DNA of 64,000 nt from NCBI RefSeq assembly GCF_033097365.1, contig NZ_AP028461.1, positions 3,534,001 to 3,598,000 on the forward strand, written 5' to 3'. The notes below the pieces were generated by a model. The model was not told the origin of the DNA. It did not search any database and saw nothing but the letters and a program-made list of their open reading frames with translations. Position numbers and translations under genes: made by a program. The stretch comes from Actinoplanes sichuanensis. Lineage in GTDB: Bacteria > Actinomycetota > Actinomycetes > Mycobacteriales > Micromonosporaceae. Positions 27,311 through 35,715 of the stretch are shown piece by piece (positions within the stretch are counted from its first letter, which is position 1; every line of letters starts with the position of its first letter).

Positions 27311-28086
27311 CCACGCTGCGAGCGGGCTGGATCCTCACCCGACGGGAACTCGCCCACTGGAGACGCGAGCCGTGGGGCCCGGTCTTCGGCCTGATGTTCT
27401 CGATCATGCTGCTGCTGGTGTTCGGGTTCCTGTTCGGCGGGGCGATCAACGTGCCCGGCGGCGGCGACTACATCGCGTTCCTGCTGCCCGGCATGATGGC
27501 GCTGAGCATGATGTTCGGGGTCGAGACGACGGCCACCAAGATGGCCGCGGACGCGGGCAAGGGCATCACCGACAGGTTCCGATCGATGCCGATCGGCAGC
27601 GCGTCACCGGCGCTGGGCCGGGTCGGTGCCGACATGACCAACTCGGCGGCCGAACTCGCGGTGCTGCTGGTGGGCGGGCTGGCGATCGGGTGGCGGATCA
27701 CCTCCGATCCCGCATCGGCTGCGCTGGCCGTACTCCTGCTGCTGCTCCTGAGGTTCTCGATGTTGTGGATCGGGATCTTCGTGGGCCTGACGTTCCGCGG
27801 GGGCGGCGCGACGGCGGCCGTGCAGGTGCTGGTGTGGCCGATCGGTTTCCTGTCGACGGCGATCGTGTCGGCCGAGACGATGCCGGCCTGGCTGGGTGCG
27901 GTCGCCGCGTGGAATCCGCTGTCGGCGACCGCGACCGCGGCCCGGGAGCTGTTCGGCAATCCGACCGGGATGACCGGCGGGGTGCTGGCCGAGCACGCGG
28001 TGTGGCTGGCACTGGGCTGGCCGCTGCTGATCGCGGCGATCTTCATCCCGCTGTCGGCGCGCGCGTACCGGCGGCTACGAGACTAG
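27307..28086 (+). CDS. DrrB-type ABC-2 exporter permease
   Basis: A 259-residue membrane protein with about six helices and the ABC-2 phrase FLLPGMMALSMMFGVETTATKMAADAGKGITDRFRSMPI, the loop that couples to the ATPase. It starts at ATG 27307, overlapping the ATPase stop by 4 nt. Its 3' end overlaps the convergent sulfotransferase gene by 12 nt. The substrate is unknown but is probably a hydrophobic compound. Confidence 0.92.
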   Translation: MTTLRAGWILTRRELAHWRREPWGPVFGLMFSIMLLLVFGFLFGGAINVPGGGDYIAFLLPGMMALSMMFGVETTATKMAADAGKGITDRFRSMPIGSASPALGRVGADMTNSAAELAVLLVGGLAIGWRITSDPASAALAVLLLLLLRFSMLWIGIFVGLTFRGGGATAAVQVLVWPIGFLSTAIVSAETMPAWLGAVAAWNPLSATATAARELFGNPTGMTGGVLAEHAVWLALGWPLLIAAIFIPLSARAYRRLRD

Positions 28087-29148
28087 GCGGCGACGGACTC
28101 CGCGCCGGACCCGGGCGATCATCCCGACCGGCTGCTGCGGCACCTGCTGTTTCAGCGCGTCGGCGTGGGCGATCATGCCGACGATGGTCTGGATCGCGGC
28201 GTCCAGGATCTGCTTCTCGTCGAGCGCGTCCGGGCTGGTGGAATCGCCCATCCGGCCCGGGCGCAGCTCGGCGAGGTCACCGACGATGTGGCACGGGTAG
28301 TCCTGGAGTTCCTTGATCTGCTGGTCGGCGAGCTCGGCGACCCATCCGGCACGGTCCAGGCCGACCCCGAAACGCATGTCGTTCTCGCGGCGCTGCAGCA
28401 CCGCCCGGAGCAGGTGCTGGTGGACCACCCGCTGGTAGGGCAGGCGGTGCGGATAGAGGTCGCCGAGTGCGGCGTTGACCCGCCGCAGCACCTCGATCTC
28501 CGGTGCGCCGAGCGACGGATTCGACTCGGGGGCGGCCGGCTCACAGACGCCGTCGGGGATGCCGAGGACTCCGGCGAACCGTTTCCACAGCAGGTCGTGC
28601 GGCGCGCCCGGCTGCGGGACCGTGACAATGTGGCGCTGCGCGGGTGGAACGAGGTCACCCCAGCGCTGGAACATCCGGTTGGCGGTGTAATGGTCCCAGA
28701 ATCCGTCGAACTTCCCCTCTTCGACGGCGGTCAGGAAGTCCTCGAAACGCCAGGTGCTGCGGGCCCGGATGCTCTGCTGCCACATCGACGGGAAGGTCCG
28801 CCACAGGTCACGCGCCGCGACGACGATGTGCACCTCGGCTGGACGGAGGCTCTCCACGGCCCGTTTCGCCTGCTCAGCGGTGGCGGCGCCGAATCCCTCG
28901 CTGGTCAGCACGACGTCGCCGGGCCACCGCTCGAACCGCTCCAGCAGCCGATCCCACGTCCAGTACAGCTCCGGATCGCGCCACGGCACCTGCCGCAGGT
29001 CGGTCATCGCCTGGTCGTGGGCGCTGAACGTGGCCGGAACCAGCAGGCCGGTCCGCTCCAGCCGCTCGGCGTTGCCGAAAAGCACGTTCTGCACATAGGT
29101 GCTGCCGGTCTTCGGTGCCCCGATGTGCACGAATACGCGCCTCGGCAT
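28075..29148 (-). CDS. sulfotransferase-like protein
   Basis: A 357-residue protein with an N-terminal P-loop-like PAPS-binding motif (HIGAPKTGSTYVQ, about residues 7-19) and a later conserved VVAARDLWRTFPSMWQQ (3'-phosphate-binding region), typical of cytosolic-type sulfotransferases that move sulfate from PAPS to a small acceptor. The C-terminal 60 residues are basic and outside the core. It is a monocistronic gene, convergent with the ABC permease. Confidence 0.82.
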   Translation of the reverse strand: MPRRVFVHIGAPKTGSTYVQNVLFGNAERLERTGLLVPATFSAHDQAMTDLRQVPWRDPELYWTWDRLLERFERWPGDVVLTSEGFGAATAEQAKRAVESLRPAEVHIVVAARDLWRTFPSMWQQSIRARSTWRFEDFLTAVEEGKFDGFWDHYTANRMFQRWGDLVPPAQRHIVTVPQPGAPHDLLWKRFAGVLGIPDGVCEPAAPESNPSLGAPEIEVLRRVNAALGDLYPHRLPYQRVVHQHLLRAVLQRRENDMRFGVGLDRAGWVAELADQQIKELQDYPCHIVGDLAELRPGRMGDSTSPDALDEKQILDAAIQTIVGMIAHADALKQQVPQQPVGMIARVRRGVRRRLVS

Positions 29149-29388
29149 ATTTTGTCCGCCTTCCCGTCAAGGTCCATTCATGATCAACAGAACTGATGAA
29201 AGGTTGGTGACACATTCCTGTATCAAGTGTTTAGACCCTGAAAACCTTTGCCCTCTGGTACGCGCCACGACTGCCACGAACACAACGATCCGGAACCCGA
29301 CTACGACGCGACATCCGCGACCGGTCCCGGCCGAGACGCCGCTGCGGGCTGATCCGGTTTTGTCGTACCCGGCGGGCAGGATGTCGGC

Positions 29389-30342
29389 ATGACCTGGTTC
29401 GTCTATCGCTCCCCGTATCACGGTGTGCTCGGCAAGCACGTGCGCCGCCTGCCCGACGCGTCGGTGCTCGACTGGTTCCGCCGCGGGTGGGCCGAGGCCG
29501 CCCCCGACCCGCAGGCCTGGCTCCAGGGCGAGCTGGGCGCCGACGTCTACGGCCTGGACACCATCTTCGACGAGGTCGACTGCCGGTCGCTGCCGAAGCC
29601 GTCGTCCATGGCCGACCTGCGCAAGCAGCTGAAGAGACACCTCTATGTCGAGGGCAAGGTGACCGTCGACGAGCACAGCGTCCGCGCCCTGACCGACGAC
29701 GACGAGGTGCCGCTCGCCTACTACTTCCTCGACGACGTGCTCGTCACCGACCGACCGGGCCGGCTCACCTACCCCGTCCACGGCGAGTGGCCACTCCCCG
29801 CCACCACGGGCGACCCCGGCGACCCGGTGACCACCATCGCCTACTCCCACATCGGTGACGTCGACTGGGACACCCAGGCCACCGTGGTCCGGCTCCCCGG
29901 CGTCCGGCTGCCCGATCTCGGTCGATGGCTGCGCACCACCGCGACATGGCCGGCCGAGCTGACCCTGCTGCGCGGCTGCGTCGGCCCCGACGACGATCTC
30001 GCCGCCGCCCTCGACCGGATGAACCGCTGGGGCGCCTGGGACGATCAGGAGCTCGACCTCGACGGCATGACCGGCGACCACGAGTCGGCACACCGTGTCG
30101 TCCTCGACGTGATGGCCCAGGTCGAGGGCCGCGAGATCATCCCCGGCCCGCTCGGCGGCCGCCGCCCGGCACTCGGCCGCATCGAGGTCGCCGACCACCT
30201 GGCCCAGGCGGTCTTCCACATCGACGACGAGTTCGGCTACCACCAGTTCTTCGCCTTCGACGACGTGTGGGCGGCCGGTCATCCCGACCTCGCGAAATCG
30301 TTGCGCCGCTGGTTCGCCAACTCCTGGGACCCGCTGAAATAG
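29389..30342 (+). CDS. hypothetical protein
   Basis: A 317-residue soluble acidic protein with many Trp and Asp residues (MTWFVYRSPYHGVLGKHVRR at the start, FGYHQFFAFDDVWAAGHPDLA near the end). Codon use is strongly GC-third and continuous, so it is a real gene. No signal peptide, membrane segment or known catalytic motif is visible. The ATG at 29389 is followed closely by the first strand; a preceding in-register ATG (29381) is out of frame. The 240 bp upstream are AT-rich and hold no gene. Confidence 0.65.
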   Translation: MTWFVYRSPYHGVLGKHVRRLPDASVLDWFRRGWAEAAPDPQAWLQGELGADVYGLDTIFDEVDCRSLPKPSSMADLRKQLKRHLYVEGKVTVDEHSVRALTDDDEVPLAYYFLDDVLVTDRPGRLTYPVHGEWPLPATTGDPGDPVTTIAYSHIGDVDWDTQATVVRLPGVRLPDLGRWLRTTATWPAELTLLRGCVGPDDDLAAALDRMNRWGAWDDQELDLDGMTGDHESAHRVVLDVMAQVEGREIIPGPLGGRRPALGRIEVADHLAQAVFHIDDEFGYHQFFAFDDVWAAGHPDLAKSLRRWFANSWDPLK

Positions 30343-30425
30343 GACTGCAAGGTTTTTGACAGAGATCACGAGCATGATGCCCTCTCGACACGCGGAAACA
30401 GGCGAGAGCGCGAGGGCTGACCAGC

Positions 30426-30980
30426 ATGGACACCGACGAGACCACGCCCATCCCGGCGAAGGTCACCGCGCTCGCCACCGCACACCGCCTCGGTGCACCG
30501 GTCGGGCACCGCGCCACCGGCGACCCGGCCCGGGCGGCGCTGATCGCGCTACTGCTGAGCGTGGTCTCGTTCGCGGCGGCGTTCGCGCTGTTCTCCCTGT
30601 TCCTGATCGCACTGGCGGTCCCGGCGCTGGTGCTGGCGGTCGGCGCCCTCGGCTGGGCGATCGTCTTCCCGTTCTGGGGCAGCGCGGCGGTGTACGCCTA
30701 CGAGCACGGCCTCGTGCACGTCCGCAACGGCCGGGCCAGAGCCGCGTTGTGGCTGGAGATGGAACGGATGGAGCTGCACGTCATCCGAAACGGCAACCTC
30801 ATGGCCGGCACCACGTCGGCCTACCTGCTCAAACCCAGCGGCCAGGCGCCGATGCGGGTCCGGCCACGACTGAGCGAGCAGCCCGACGGCACCAGCCAGG
30901 ACCCGTTCGGCACGTTGCTGACCCGCCTGGTCGCCGACGCGGGCCGCCCGGTGGTCCAAACCCTGATCGGCCGCCGATAG
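30426..30980 (+). CDS. two-helix membrane protein
   Basis: A 184-residue protein with two adjacent membrane helices (about residues 36-58 and 60-82) and a cytoplasmic C-terminal part (ARAALWLEMERMELHVIRNG). The basic/amphipathic tail has no family match I recognise. GAGGG precedes ATG 30426. It is followed by a DoxX-like gene, probably in the same transcript. Confidence 0.65.
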   Translation: MDTDETTPIPAKVTALATAHRLGAPVGHRATGDPARAALIALLLSVVSFAAAFALFSLFLIALAVPALVLAVGALGWAIVFPFWGSAAVYAYEHGLVHVRNGRARAALWLEMERMELHVIRNGNLMAGTTSAYLLKPSGQAPMRVRPRLSEQPDGTSQDPFGTLLTRLVADAGRPVVQTLIGRR

Positions 30981-31072
30981 CCGCCGCGGCTGTCACAGTC
31001 GGACCGCCCCGGCCGTCACATTCGGTCCGCCTCGGCCGTCCCCTCCTTCGATCGACCATCGAGGAGGATCCG

Positions 31073-31423
31073 TTGCCCACGGCATACATCATCGTCACGC
31101 TCGTGACCGCGTTCTTCACCGGCAGTGCCGCGGTCACGTACCTGATCGGCCACGAATACCCGAAGGCCCAGGCGGACATGAAGGGGATCCCCCGCAGATA
31201 CGTGCCGGTGCTGGGCTCGTTACTGGCGGCGGGCACCGCGGGACTGCTGATCGGGTTCGCCGTACCCCCGCTCGGGATCTCGGCCGCCGTCGGCCTGGTC
31301 CTGTATTTCACCGGCGCCCTGATCGCGCACCTGCGGGTCGGCTCCCGCAACCTGATCGGCTGGGCGGTCTTCGCCGCGACGGTCGTCACCGACCTGGTGA
31401 TAACTCTGCTGCACTACCTCTGA
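31073..31423 (+). CDS. DoxX-like membrane protein
   Basis: A 116-residue protein with four membrane helices. The GIPRRYVPVLGSLLAAGTAGLLIGF phrase (about residues 43-67) and the final GALIAHLRVGSRN are typical of the DoxX-like family, small quinone-linked or redox-related membrane proteins. The TTG start at 31073 is supported by GAGGAGG 5 nt upstream. A longer frame from 30356 is not supported. Confidence 0.75.
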   Translation: MPTAYIIVTLVTAFFTGSAAVTYLIGHEYPKAQADMKGIPRRYVPVLGSLLAAGTAGLLIGFAVPPLGISAAVGLVLYFTGALIAHLRVGSRNLIGWAVFAATVVTDLVITLLHYL

Positions 31424-31446
31424 GCAGGCGTCTACGCTGCGCGGTG

Positions 31447-32172
31447 ATGCCGAACCTGGTCCATGTCACCGCGCACCGCCACGCCGCCCGTCTGCTGCGT
31501 GGCGGTATCGGCGCGCGCAGCCGCGGCTGGGACGGCGACCGCGGTGTCTACGCGATGGCGGTGCTGCCCGACTTCACCCTCACCCACCAGTGGGTGCGGG
31601 AGCTGCGCCGTTGGAAGCCGGGTGTGCTGGTCGCCGTCGACGTGCGGATCCCCGATGACGAGCCGGTCACCGTCGGCCGCTACGGCCGCGAGCCGCAACG
31701 GCTGACCGCGGCGGCGGCCACCGCGCATCTGCGGGGTCTGGCCGATCCGCGCGGCTACGAGATCTTCGTGCCGAGATCGATCAGGCCCGCCGAGGTACGC
31801 CGGATCCGCGCGCTGCCGCAGGGCGTGGGCTGGCGGCACGTCCCGGACGCGCACGGCCGCCGCCCGTGCACCTGCCCGGTGTGCCTGCAGCCGGGAACGC
31901 CGGGTTCGGCCCGGGTCCGCCGACGTTTCCCCTACGACCCGCCACCGGAGACGAAACCGCAGCTCATGGCGACACTCCGGGCGGCCGTCACGGTGGACGA
32001 CATCGTCTACGCGTTGTACGCCCTCGCCGGACGCCGGCGCGGCGGGGCCGAGGAACTCGCCTACCTGGCCGACCATCCCGACCCGGAGGTCCGTGGGGCC
32101 CTGGCCGACGTCCTGGTCCACTACCGCGGCACGGCGGCCCGCGACCTGCGGGCCCGACTGGCGGCCGACTGA
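31447..32172 (+). CDS. hypothetical protein with CxCxxC motif
   Basis: A 241-residue protein. The N-terminal part has HVTAHRHAARLLRGGIGARS followed by RGVYAMAVLPDFTLTHQWVRELRRW; this recalls ligand folds of the RNA 2'-phosphotransferase/ADP-ribosyl type in outline only. The middle has CTCPVC, a possible metal knuckle (about residues 140-145). The C-terminal part is helical and HEAT-like (LADHPDPEVRGALADVLVHYRG). I do not recognise the family. An in-frame GTG at 31444 is an equal start. A tandem-repeat array follows the stop. Confidence 0.6.
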   Translation: MPNLVHVTAHRHAARLLRGGIGARSRGWDGDRGVYAMAVLPDFTLTHQWVRELRRWKPGVLVAVDVRIPDDEPVTVGRYGREPQRLTAAAATAHLRGLADPRGYEIFVPRSIRPAEVRRIRALPQGVGWRHVPDAHGRRPCTCPVCLQPGTPGSARVRRRFPYDPPPETKPQLMATLRAAVTVDDIVYALYALAGRRRGGAEELAYLADHPDPEVRGALADVLVHYRGTAARDLRARLAAD

Positions 32173-32206
32173 GCGGCGACCCGGCTGCACGGCGACCAGC
32201 TGAGCG

Positions 32207-32272
32207 GCGCCTCGGTTTCGCAGCGCCCCGGTTTCGCGGCGCCCCGGCTTTGCGGGCGCCCCGGTTTCGCGG
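32207..32272. repeat. four 16-bp tandem repeats
   Basis: Four imperfect copies of GCGCCCCGGTTTCGCG begin at 32207, 32223, 32239 and 32256, in the gap between two convergent genes. Confidence 0.75.
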
Positions 32273-32284
32273 CGGCCAACCGAG

Positions 32285-32314
32285 CCGCGCTCAGCTGAGC
32301 CGCGCTCAGCTGAG
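32285..32314. repeat. two 15-bp palindromic tandem repeats
   Basis: CCGCGCTCAGCTGAG occurs twice in tandem, and each copy contains the palindrome CTCAGCTGAG. It could form hairpins and act as a two-way terminator between the convergent genes. Confidence 0.65.
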
Positions 32315-32364
32315 CGGCGGCCGACCGGGCTCAGCCGGCGGCTGAAGTCAGGCGCCGCCTGAAG

Positions 32365-32748
32365 TCAGGCTGCGACGCAGAACCGGTTGCCCTCCGGGTC
32401 GGCGAGCACCACGAACGGCGGCTCGTCCGGGTGCCGCTCCCCCGGCGCCGGATAGAACGGCCAGTCGACCCGGGTCGCGCCGAGAGCGATCAACCGTTGC
32501 ACCTCGGCGTCCAGCCCGTCGTCACCGGCCCGCAGGTCGAGGTGGATCCGGGGGAACTCCGGCGCGGGGCTGCCGCTGTCGTCCATCGCGATCGGCGCGC
32601 CGGGCTGCCCGGGTGGCGGCTCGATCACGATCCAGTCGTCGCCGGGCCATCGCGGCGGACGCCGCACCCAATCGAGCGCCGCGATCCAAAAGGCGGCGGC
32701 CCGGTCGCAGTCGTGCACGCCGAGGGAGATCTGAGCGAAGACGGCCAT
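32365..32748 (-). CDS. VOC/glyoxalase-fold protein
   Basis: A 127-residue VOC-superfamily protein (QISLGVHDCDRAAAFWIAAL at the start, PPFVVLADPEGNRFCVAA at the end) of the bleomycin-resistance/glyoxalase type common in actinomycetes. Conserved His and Glu-like positions near both module starts could bind a metal. An in-frame GTG at 32754 is an alternative start. It is divergent from the DinB-like gene with a very short gap. The 3' end touches the tandem-repeat array. Confidence 0.75.
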   Translation of the reverse strand: MAVFAQISLGVHDCDRAAAFWIAALDWVRRPPRWPGDDWIVIEPPPGQPGAPIAMDDSGSPAPEFPRIHLDLRAGDDGLDAEVQRLIALGATRVDWPFYPAPGERHPDEPPFVVLADPEGNRFCVAA

Positions 32749-32773
32749 CGACACATTCTTCTATGCTGCGACG

Positions 32774-33517
32774 GTGGCGCACACCGACGTGTACGACGAT
32801 CTGGAAGCCGAACAACGACAGCTGGAGACGGTCCTGGCCCGGCTCGGCCCGGACGACTGGAAGACCCCGTCGGCCGCCGAGGGCTGGACGATCGCCGACG
32901 TGCTGCTGCATCTGGCGCAGACCGAGGAGGCGGTCGTCGCGACGGCCGGTGGGCAGGGTGATCCGGTCCGCTGGCACGAGCTCGGCGCCACCGTCGACGA
33001 GGCGATGGGCGCCCTGGTCGAAGCCGAGCGCGGCGACGGCCCGGAGATCCTCGACCGCTGGCGGGCGGCCCGGCGCGCGTCGGTCACGGCCCTTCGGGCG
33101 GCGGATCAGACTCAGCCGGTACGGTGGGTCGCCACCCCGCTGAAGCCGCGCACCCTGGCCACCACCAGGCTGGCCGAGCACTGGGCGCACGCTCTGGACA
33201 TCACCGTCCCACTCGGCGTCGACCACCCCGACACGGCCCGTCTGCGACACGTCGCCTGGCTCGGGCTGAGCACCTTGCCGTACGCGTTCCGCCTGGCCGG
33301 CCTGCCGCCGGCCCCGGTCCGCGCCGACCTGACCGCCCCGGACGGCTCGACCTGGCGGCTGGGTGACCCGGCGGCGGCGAACGTAATCACCGGCCCGGCC
33401 GGCGACTTCTGCCGGGTCGGCGCCCAACGGCTCGCCCCGGCCGACGCGAAACTGCTGGTCAGCGGCCCGCAGGCGGGCACCGCGCTGCGGCTGCTGCGCA
33501 ACTACGCGGTCAGGTGA
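32774..33517 (+). CDS. mycothiol-dependent-isomerase-like DinB protein (TIGR03084 type)
   Basis: A 247-residue protein with the four-helix DinB/MDMPI metal-binding fold (GWTIADVLLHLAQTEEAVVA, TTRLAEHWAHALDIT) and a C-terminal MDMPI-type domain. Relatives use mycothiol or bind a metal and catalyse isomerisation or thiol transfer. GTG starts are common here; this one begins at 32774 with no obvious binding site. Its TGA overlaps the next gene's GTG by 4 nt. Confidence 0.8.
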   Translation: MAHTDVYDDLEAEQRQLETVLARLGPDDWKTPSAAEGWTIADVLLHLAQTEEAVVATAGGQGDPVRWHELGATVDEAMGALVEAERGDGPEILDRWRAARRASVTALRAADQTQPVRWVATPLKPRTLATTRLAEHWAHALDITVPLGVDHPDTARLRHVAWLGLSTLPYAFRLAGLPPAPVRADLTAPDGSTWRLGDPAAANVITGPAGDFCRVGAQRLAPADAKLLVSGPQAGTALRLLRNYAVR

Positions 33518-34116
33518 AGCGGATGACGACGGCACAGTGGGCCGGAAACTGGGCGCGGACCTGGCGGACCGGCTGGCCGGCGCAGGACGTCGAGGCGATC
33601 GCCGCGCTCCAGGCGCCGGACGGTGACCATTGGGCGGGCGTCCAGCGGTGCTACCGCGGACGTGACGGGCTCCGCGAGTACCTCACCGAGTGTTTCGCCG
33701 AGGAGACCGAACCGGCCGAGGTGTGGTTCGCCGAACCGGTCGTGACCGGCGACACCGCGGCGGTCGAGTACCGGGCGATCATCTACCCCGGCGGGGAGGC
33801 ACTGACCATCGCCGGTTGCACCGTGCTGCGGTTCGGCCCGGACGGCCTGGTCGTCGAGGCCCGCGACTACTCGCACACCGAGCCGGGTGCGATCCGCCCG
33901 GCCCACACCACGCTCTTCGGCGCCGACCGTCAGCTCAGCCGGCGGCCAGCAGGACCACCCCGACGAAGACCAGCACCGCACCCATCGCGGCCCGCCGGGC
34001 GAAGGTCCGGTCGAGTAGCCAGGACAGCGGGACCACGAAGAGGATGCCGGTCTCGCGCAGCGCCGCCACCGCCGGCACCTGCGACGGCTCGACCATCGCC
34101 AGCGCCGCCATGGTGA
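33514..34116 (+). CDS. SnoaL/NTF2-like protein with run-on tail
   Basis: A 200-residue frame. Residues 1-133 form an NTF2-like/SnoaL-like domain (WARTWRTGWPAQDVEAIAALQAPDG, FAEPVVTGDTAAVEYRAIIYPGG, RDYSHTEPGAI), a cone fold that often acts as a small isomerase or a binding protein. The last 67 residues are Arg/Pro-rich and run antisense through the end of the EamA gene (182-nt overlap), which looks like loss of the original stop. The GTG at 33514 overlaps the previous stop; ATG 33523 is an alternative. The domain is convincing, but the tail may be non-functional. Confidence 0.7.
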   Translation: MKRMTTAQWAGNWARTWRTGWPAQDVEAIAALQAPDGDHWAGVQRCYRGRDGLREYLTECFAEETEPAEVWFAEPVVTGDTAAVEYRAIIYPGGEALTIAGCTVLRFGPDGLVVEARDYSHTEPGAIRPAHTTLFGADRQLSRRPAGPPRRRPAPHPSRPAGRRSGRVARTAGPRRGCRSRAAPPPPAPATARPSPAPPW

Positions 34117-34744
34117 GACCACCCGCGGCGACCATGCCCACGCCGGTGACGACGGTCATCGGCCGTAGCGCGGCCCGCAGCTCCGACCGCCCGGCCACGA
34201 GCGTGCCCACGGTGACCGGCAGGGTCGACAGCCACAGGTAGGTCGCCGGATCGGCGTGCCGCAGCCCGTAGGCGGCCACGAACGGGAACCCGGCCAGTGA
34301 CACCGCCACCGGAAACGCCGCACCCAGCACCCGGCGGTCCACCGAACCGGTGACGGTCAGCCACACCCCCACGCTGATCGACCCGACCGCGACGACCGCC
34401 CATCCCGGTACCCGGGCGCCGACGGCGACCGCCACGACCAGCACGAGAACCGGCCCGAGACCGCGGGCCAGCGGATAGACGGTGTGTGCCGGTGCCCGCG
34501 CGTAGGCCCGGTTCAGCACCAGCAGGTAGTAGATCTGGAAGGCGGCCCCGGCCAGCAGGTATGGCCACACCGCCGCCTCGATCGACCAGCGGCCGAGGGC
34601 GACCGGGGCCCACGCCACGAAGCCGGCCGCGTTGGTCACCGCCAGTACGCCGATCCCCCGGCCGCCACGGGCGAACAGCACGTTCCACAGCGCATGCACC
34701 AGCGCCGCCGCGAGCACCAGGGCCAACGCCCCACCCGGGACCAT
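33935..34744 (-). CDS. EamA-like membrane transporter
   Basis: A 269-residue membrane protein with nine or ten helices in two repeats (ALVHALWNVLFARGGRG, NRAYARAPAHTVYPLARGLGPVLVLVVAVAVG, ALRETGILFVVPLSWLLDRTFARRAA), the EamA drug/metabolite exporter pattern. ATG 34744 has GGAGGGAGCC upstream; longer frames are not supported. It is divergent from the universal-stress-protein gene with a 173-bp gap that contains a DosR-like box. Confidence 0.85.
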   Translation of the reverse strand: MVPGGALALVLAAALVHALWNVLFARGGRGIGVLAVTNAAGFVAWAPVALGRWSIEAAVWPYLLAGAAFQIYYLLVLNRAYARAPAHTVYPLARGLGPVLVLVVAVAVGARVPGWAVVAVGSISVGVWLTVTGSVDRRVLGAAFPVAVSLAGFPFVAAYGLRHADPATYLWLSTLPVTVGTLVAGRSELRAALRPMTVVTGVGMVAAGGLTMAALAMVEPSQVPAVAALRETGILFVVPLSWLLDRTFARRAAMGAVLVFVGVVLLAAG

Positions 34745-34809
34745 GGCTCCCTCCGAGACGACTTCTACTAATACCCGTGCCGCGATCCCACCGGCGAATG
34801 ACACGGGAC

Positions 34810-34823
34810 GGGACTTTAGACCC
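34810..34823 (+). promoter_or_regulatory. DosR/DevR-like box
   Basis: GGGACTTTAGACCC matches the mycobacterial dormancy-box core GGGACTWWAGTCCC at 13 of 14 positions (T to A at position 11). It lies 95 bp before the universal-stress-protein start, a normal distance. USP genes are classic DosR targets in mycobacteria, so hypoxia or redox control is a reasonable inference. No DosR regulator gene is in the window. Confidence 0.5.
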
Positions 34824-34917
34824 TGCCGGAAGAGTCGGATTTGTCCAACAGTGGGAAGGAGCCCGGACCACATCGCGACCGCACAATGTGTACACGTCAA
34901 GGGAGGGATCCGCAGCC

Positions 34918-35715
34918 ATGGGCAGGATCGTGGTCGGATATGACGGATCGCCGTATTCGCAGGCCGCGTTGTCGTGGGCGCGCGACGAGGCGGTCCGGAC
35001 CGGCGCGCCGATCGAGGTGTTCCACGCCGACGAGTGGCCGGCGACGGCGCCGCCGATGGTGCCGCTACCTCTGCTGCGGCCGGACCGGACGGTCGCCGAA
35101 GTCATCGACGAGATCCTGGAGAAGGCGGTCGCGGCGGTCCGTAAGACGCATCCGGCGGTCGACGTGACGACCCGGGCGGTGCGCGGACACGCCGCCGCCG
35201 CGTTGATCGACCGTTCCCGGGACGCCCGGCTGATCGTACTCGGCGGGCACGGCCACAGCGTCGTGGCCGGACTGCTGGGTTCGGTGATCTCGGCGGTCAG
35301 CGCGCACGCCCGCTGCCCGGTCGTGGTGGTCCGGGGTGTGCCGGAGCCGGACGCCGCGGTGATCGCCGGCGTCGACGGCTCCGAACTGACCCTGCCGGTG
35401 CTGCTGTTCGCCGCCGAGCGGGCCACCGCGCGGAAGGTGCCGTTGCGGGTGATCCGGGCCGACCCGGAGCAGGCAGCCGCGGGTGCGCCGGTCGCGGTCG
35501 TCCGGGAACGTTTCCCCGGCCTGACCATCCAGGTGGAGGACACCCTGGAACATCCGGCGGCGGCACTGGCCCGGGCGAGCGCCGCCGCGCAGCTGCTGGT
35601 GGTCGGCAGCCGCGGTCGTGGCGCGGTCACCGGGCTGCTGCTCGGCTCGATCAGCCAGCACCTGCTACGGCATTCGGCCTGCACGGTCGCGGTGATCCAC
35701 CGCGAGGTCAGCTGA
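34918..35715 (+). CDS. tandem universal stress protein
   Basis: A 265-residue protein with two USP domains. Each has the N-terminal strand (VVGYDGSPYSQAALSWA; IAGVDGSELTLPVLLFA) and the nucleotide-binding G-2x-G-9x-G-S motif (GGHGHSVVAGLLGS; GSRGRGAVTGLLLGS), so both can bind ATP. Such proteins aid survival in stasis and low oxygen. GGGAGGG lies upstream of ATG 34918. Its promoter region holds a DosR-like box. The 3' end overlaps the convergent DJ-1 gene by 8 nt. Confidence 0.92.
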   Translation: MGRIVVGYDGSPYSQAALSWARDEAVRTGAPIEVFHADEWPATAPPMVPLPLLRPDRTVAEVIDEILEKAVAAVRKTHPAVDVTTRAVRGHAAAALIDRSRDARLIVLGGHGHSVVAGLLGSVISAVSAHARCPVVVVRGVPEPDAAVIAGVDGSELTLPVLLFAAERATARKVPLRVIRADPEQAAAGAPVAVVRERFPGLTIQVEDTLEHPAAALARASAAAQLLVVGSRGRGAVTGLLLGSISQHLLRHSACTVAVIHREVS

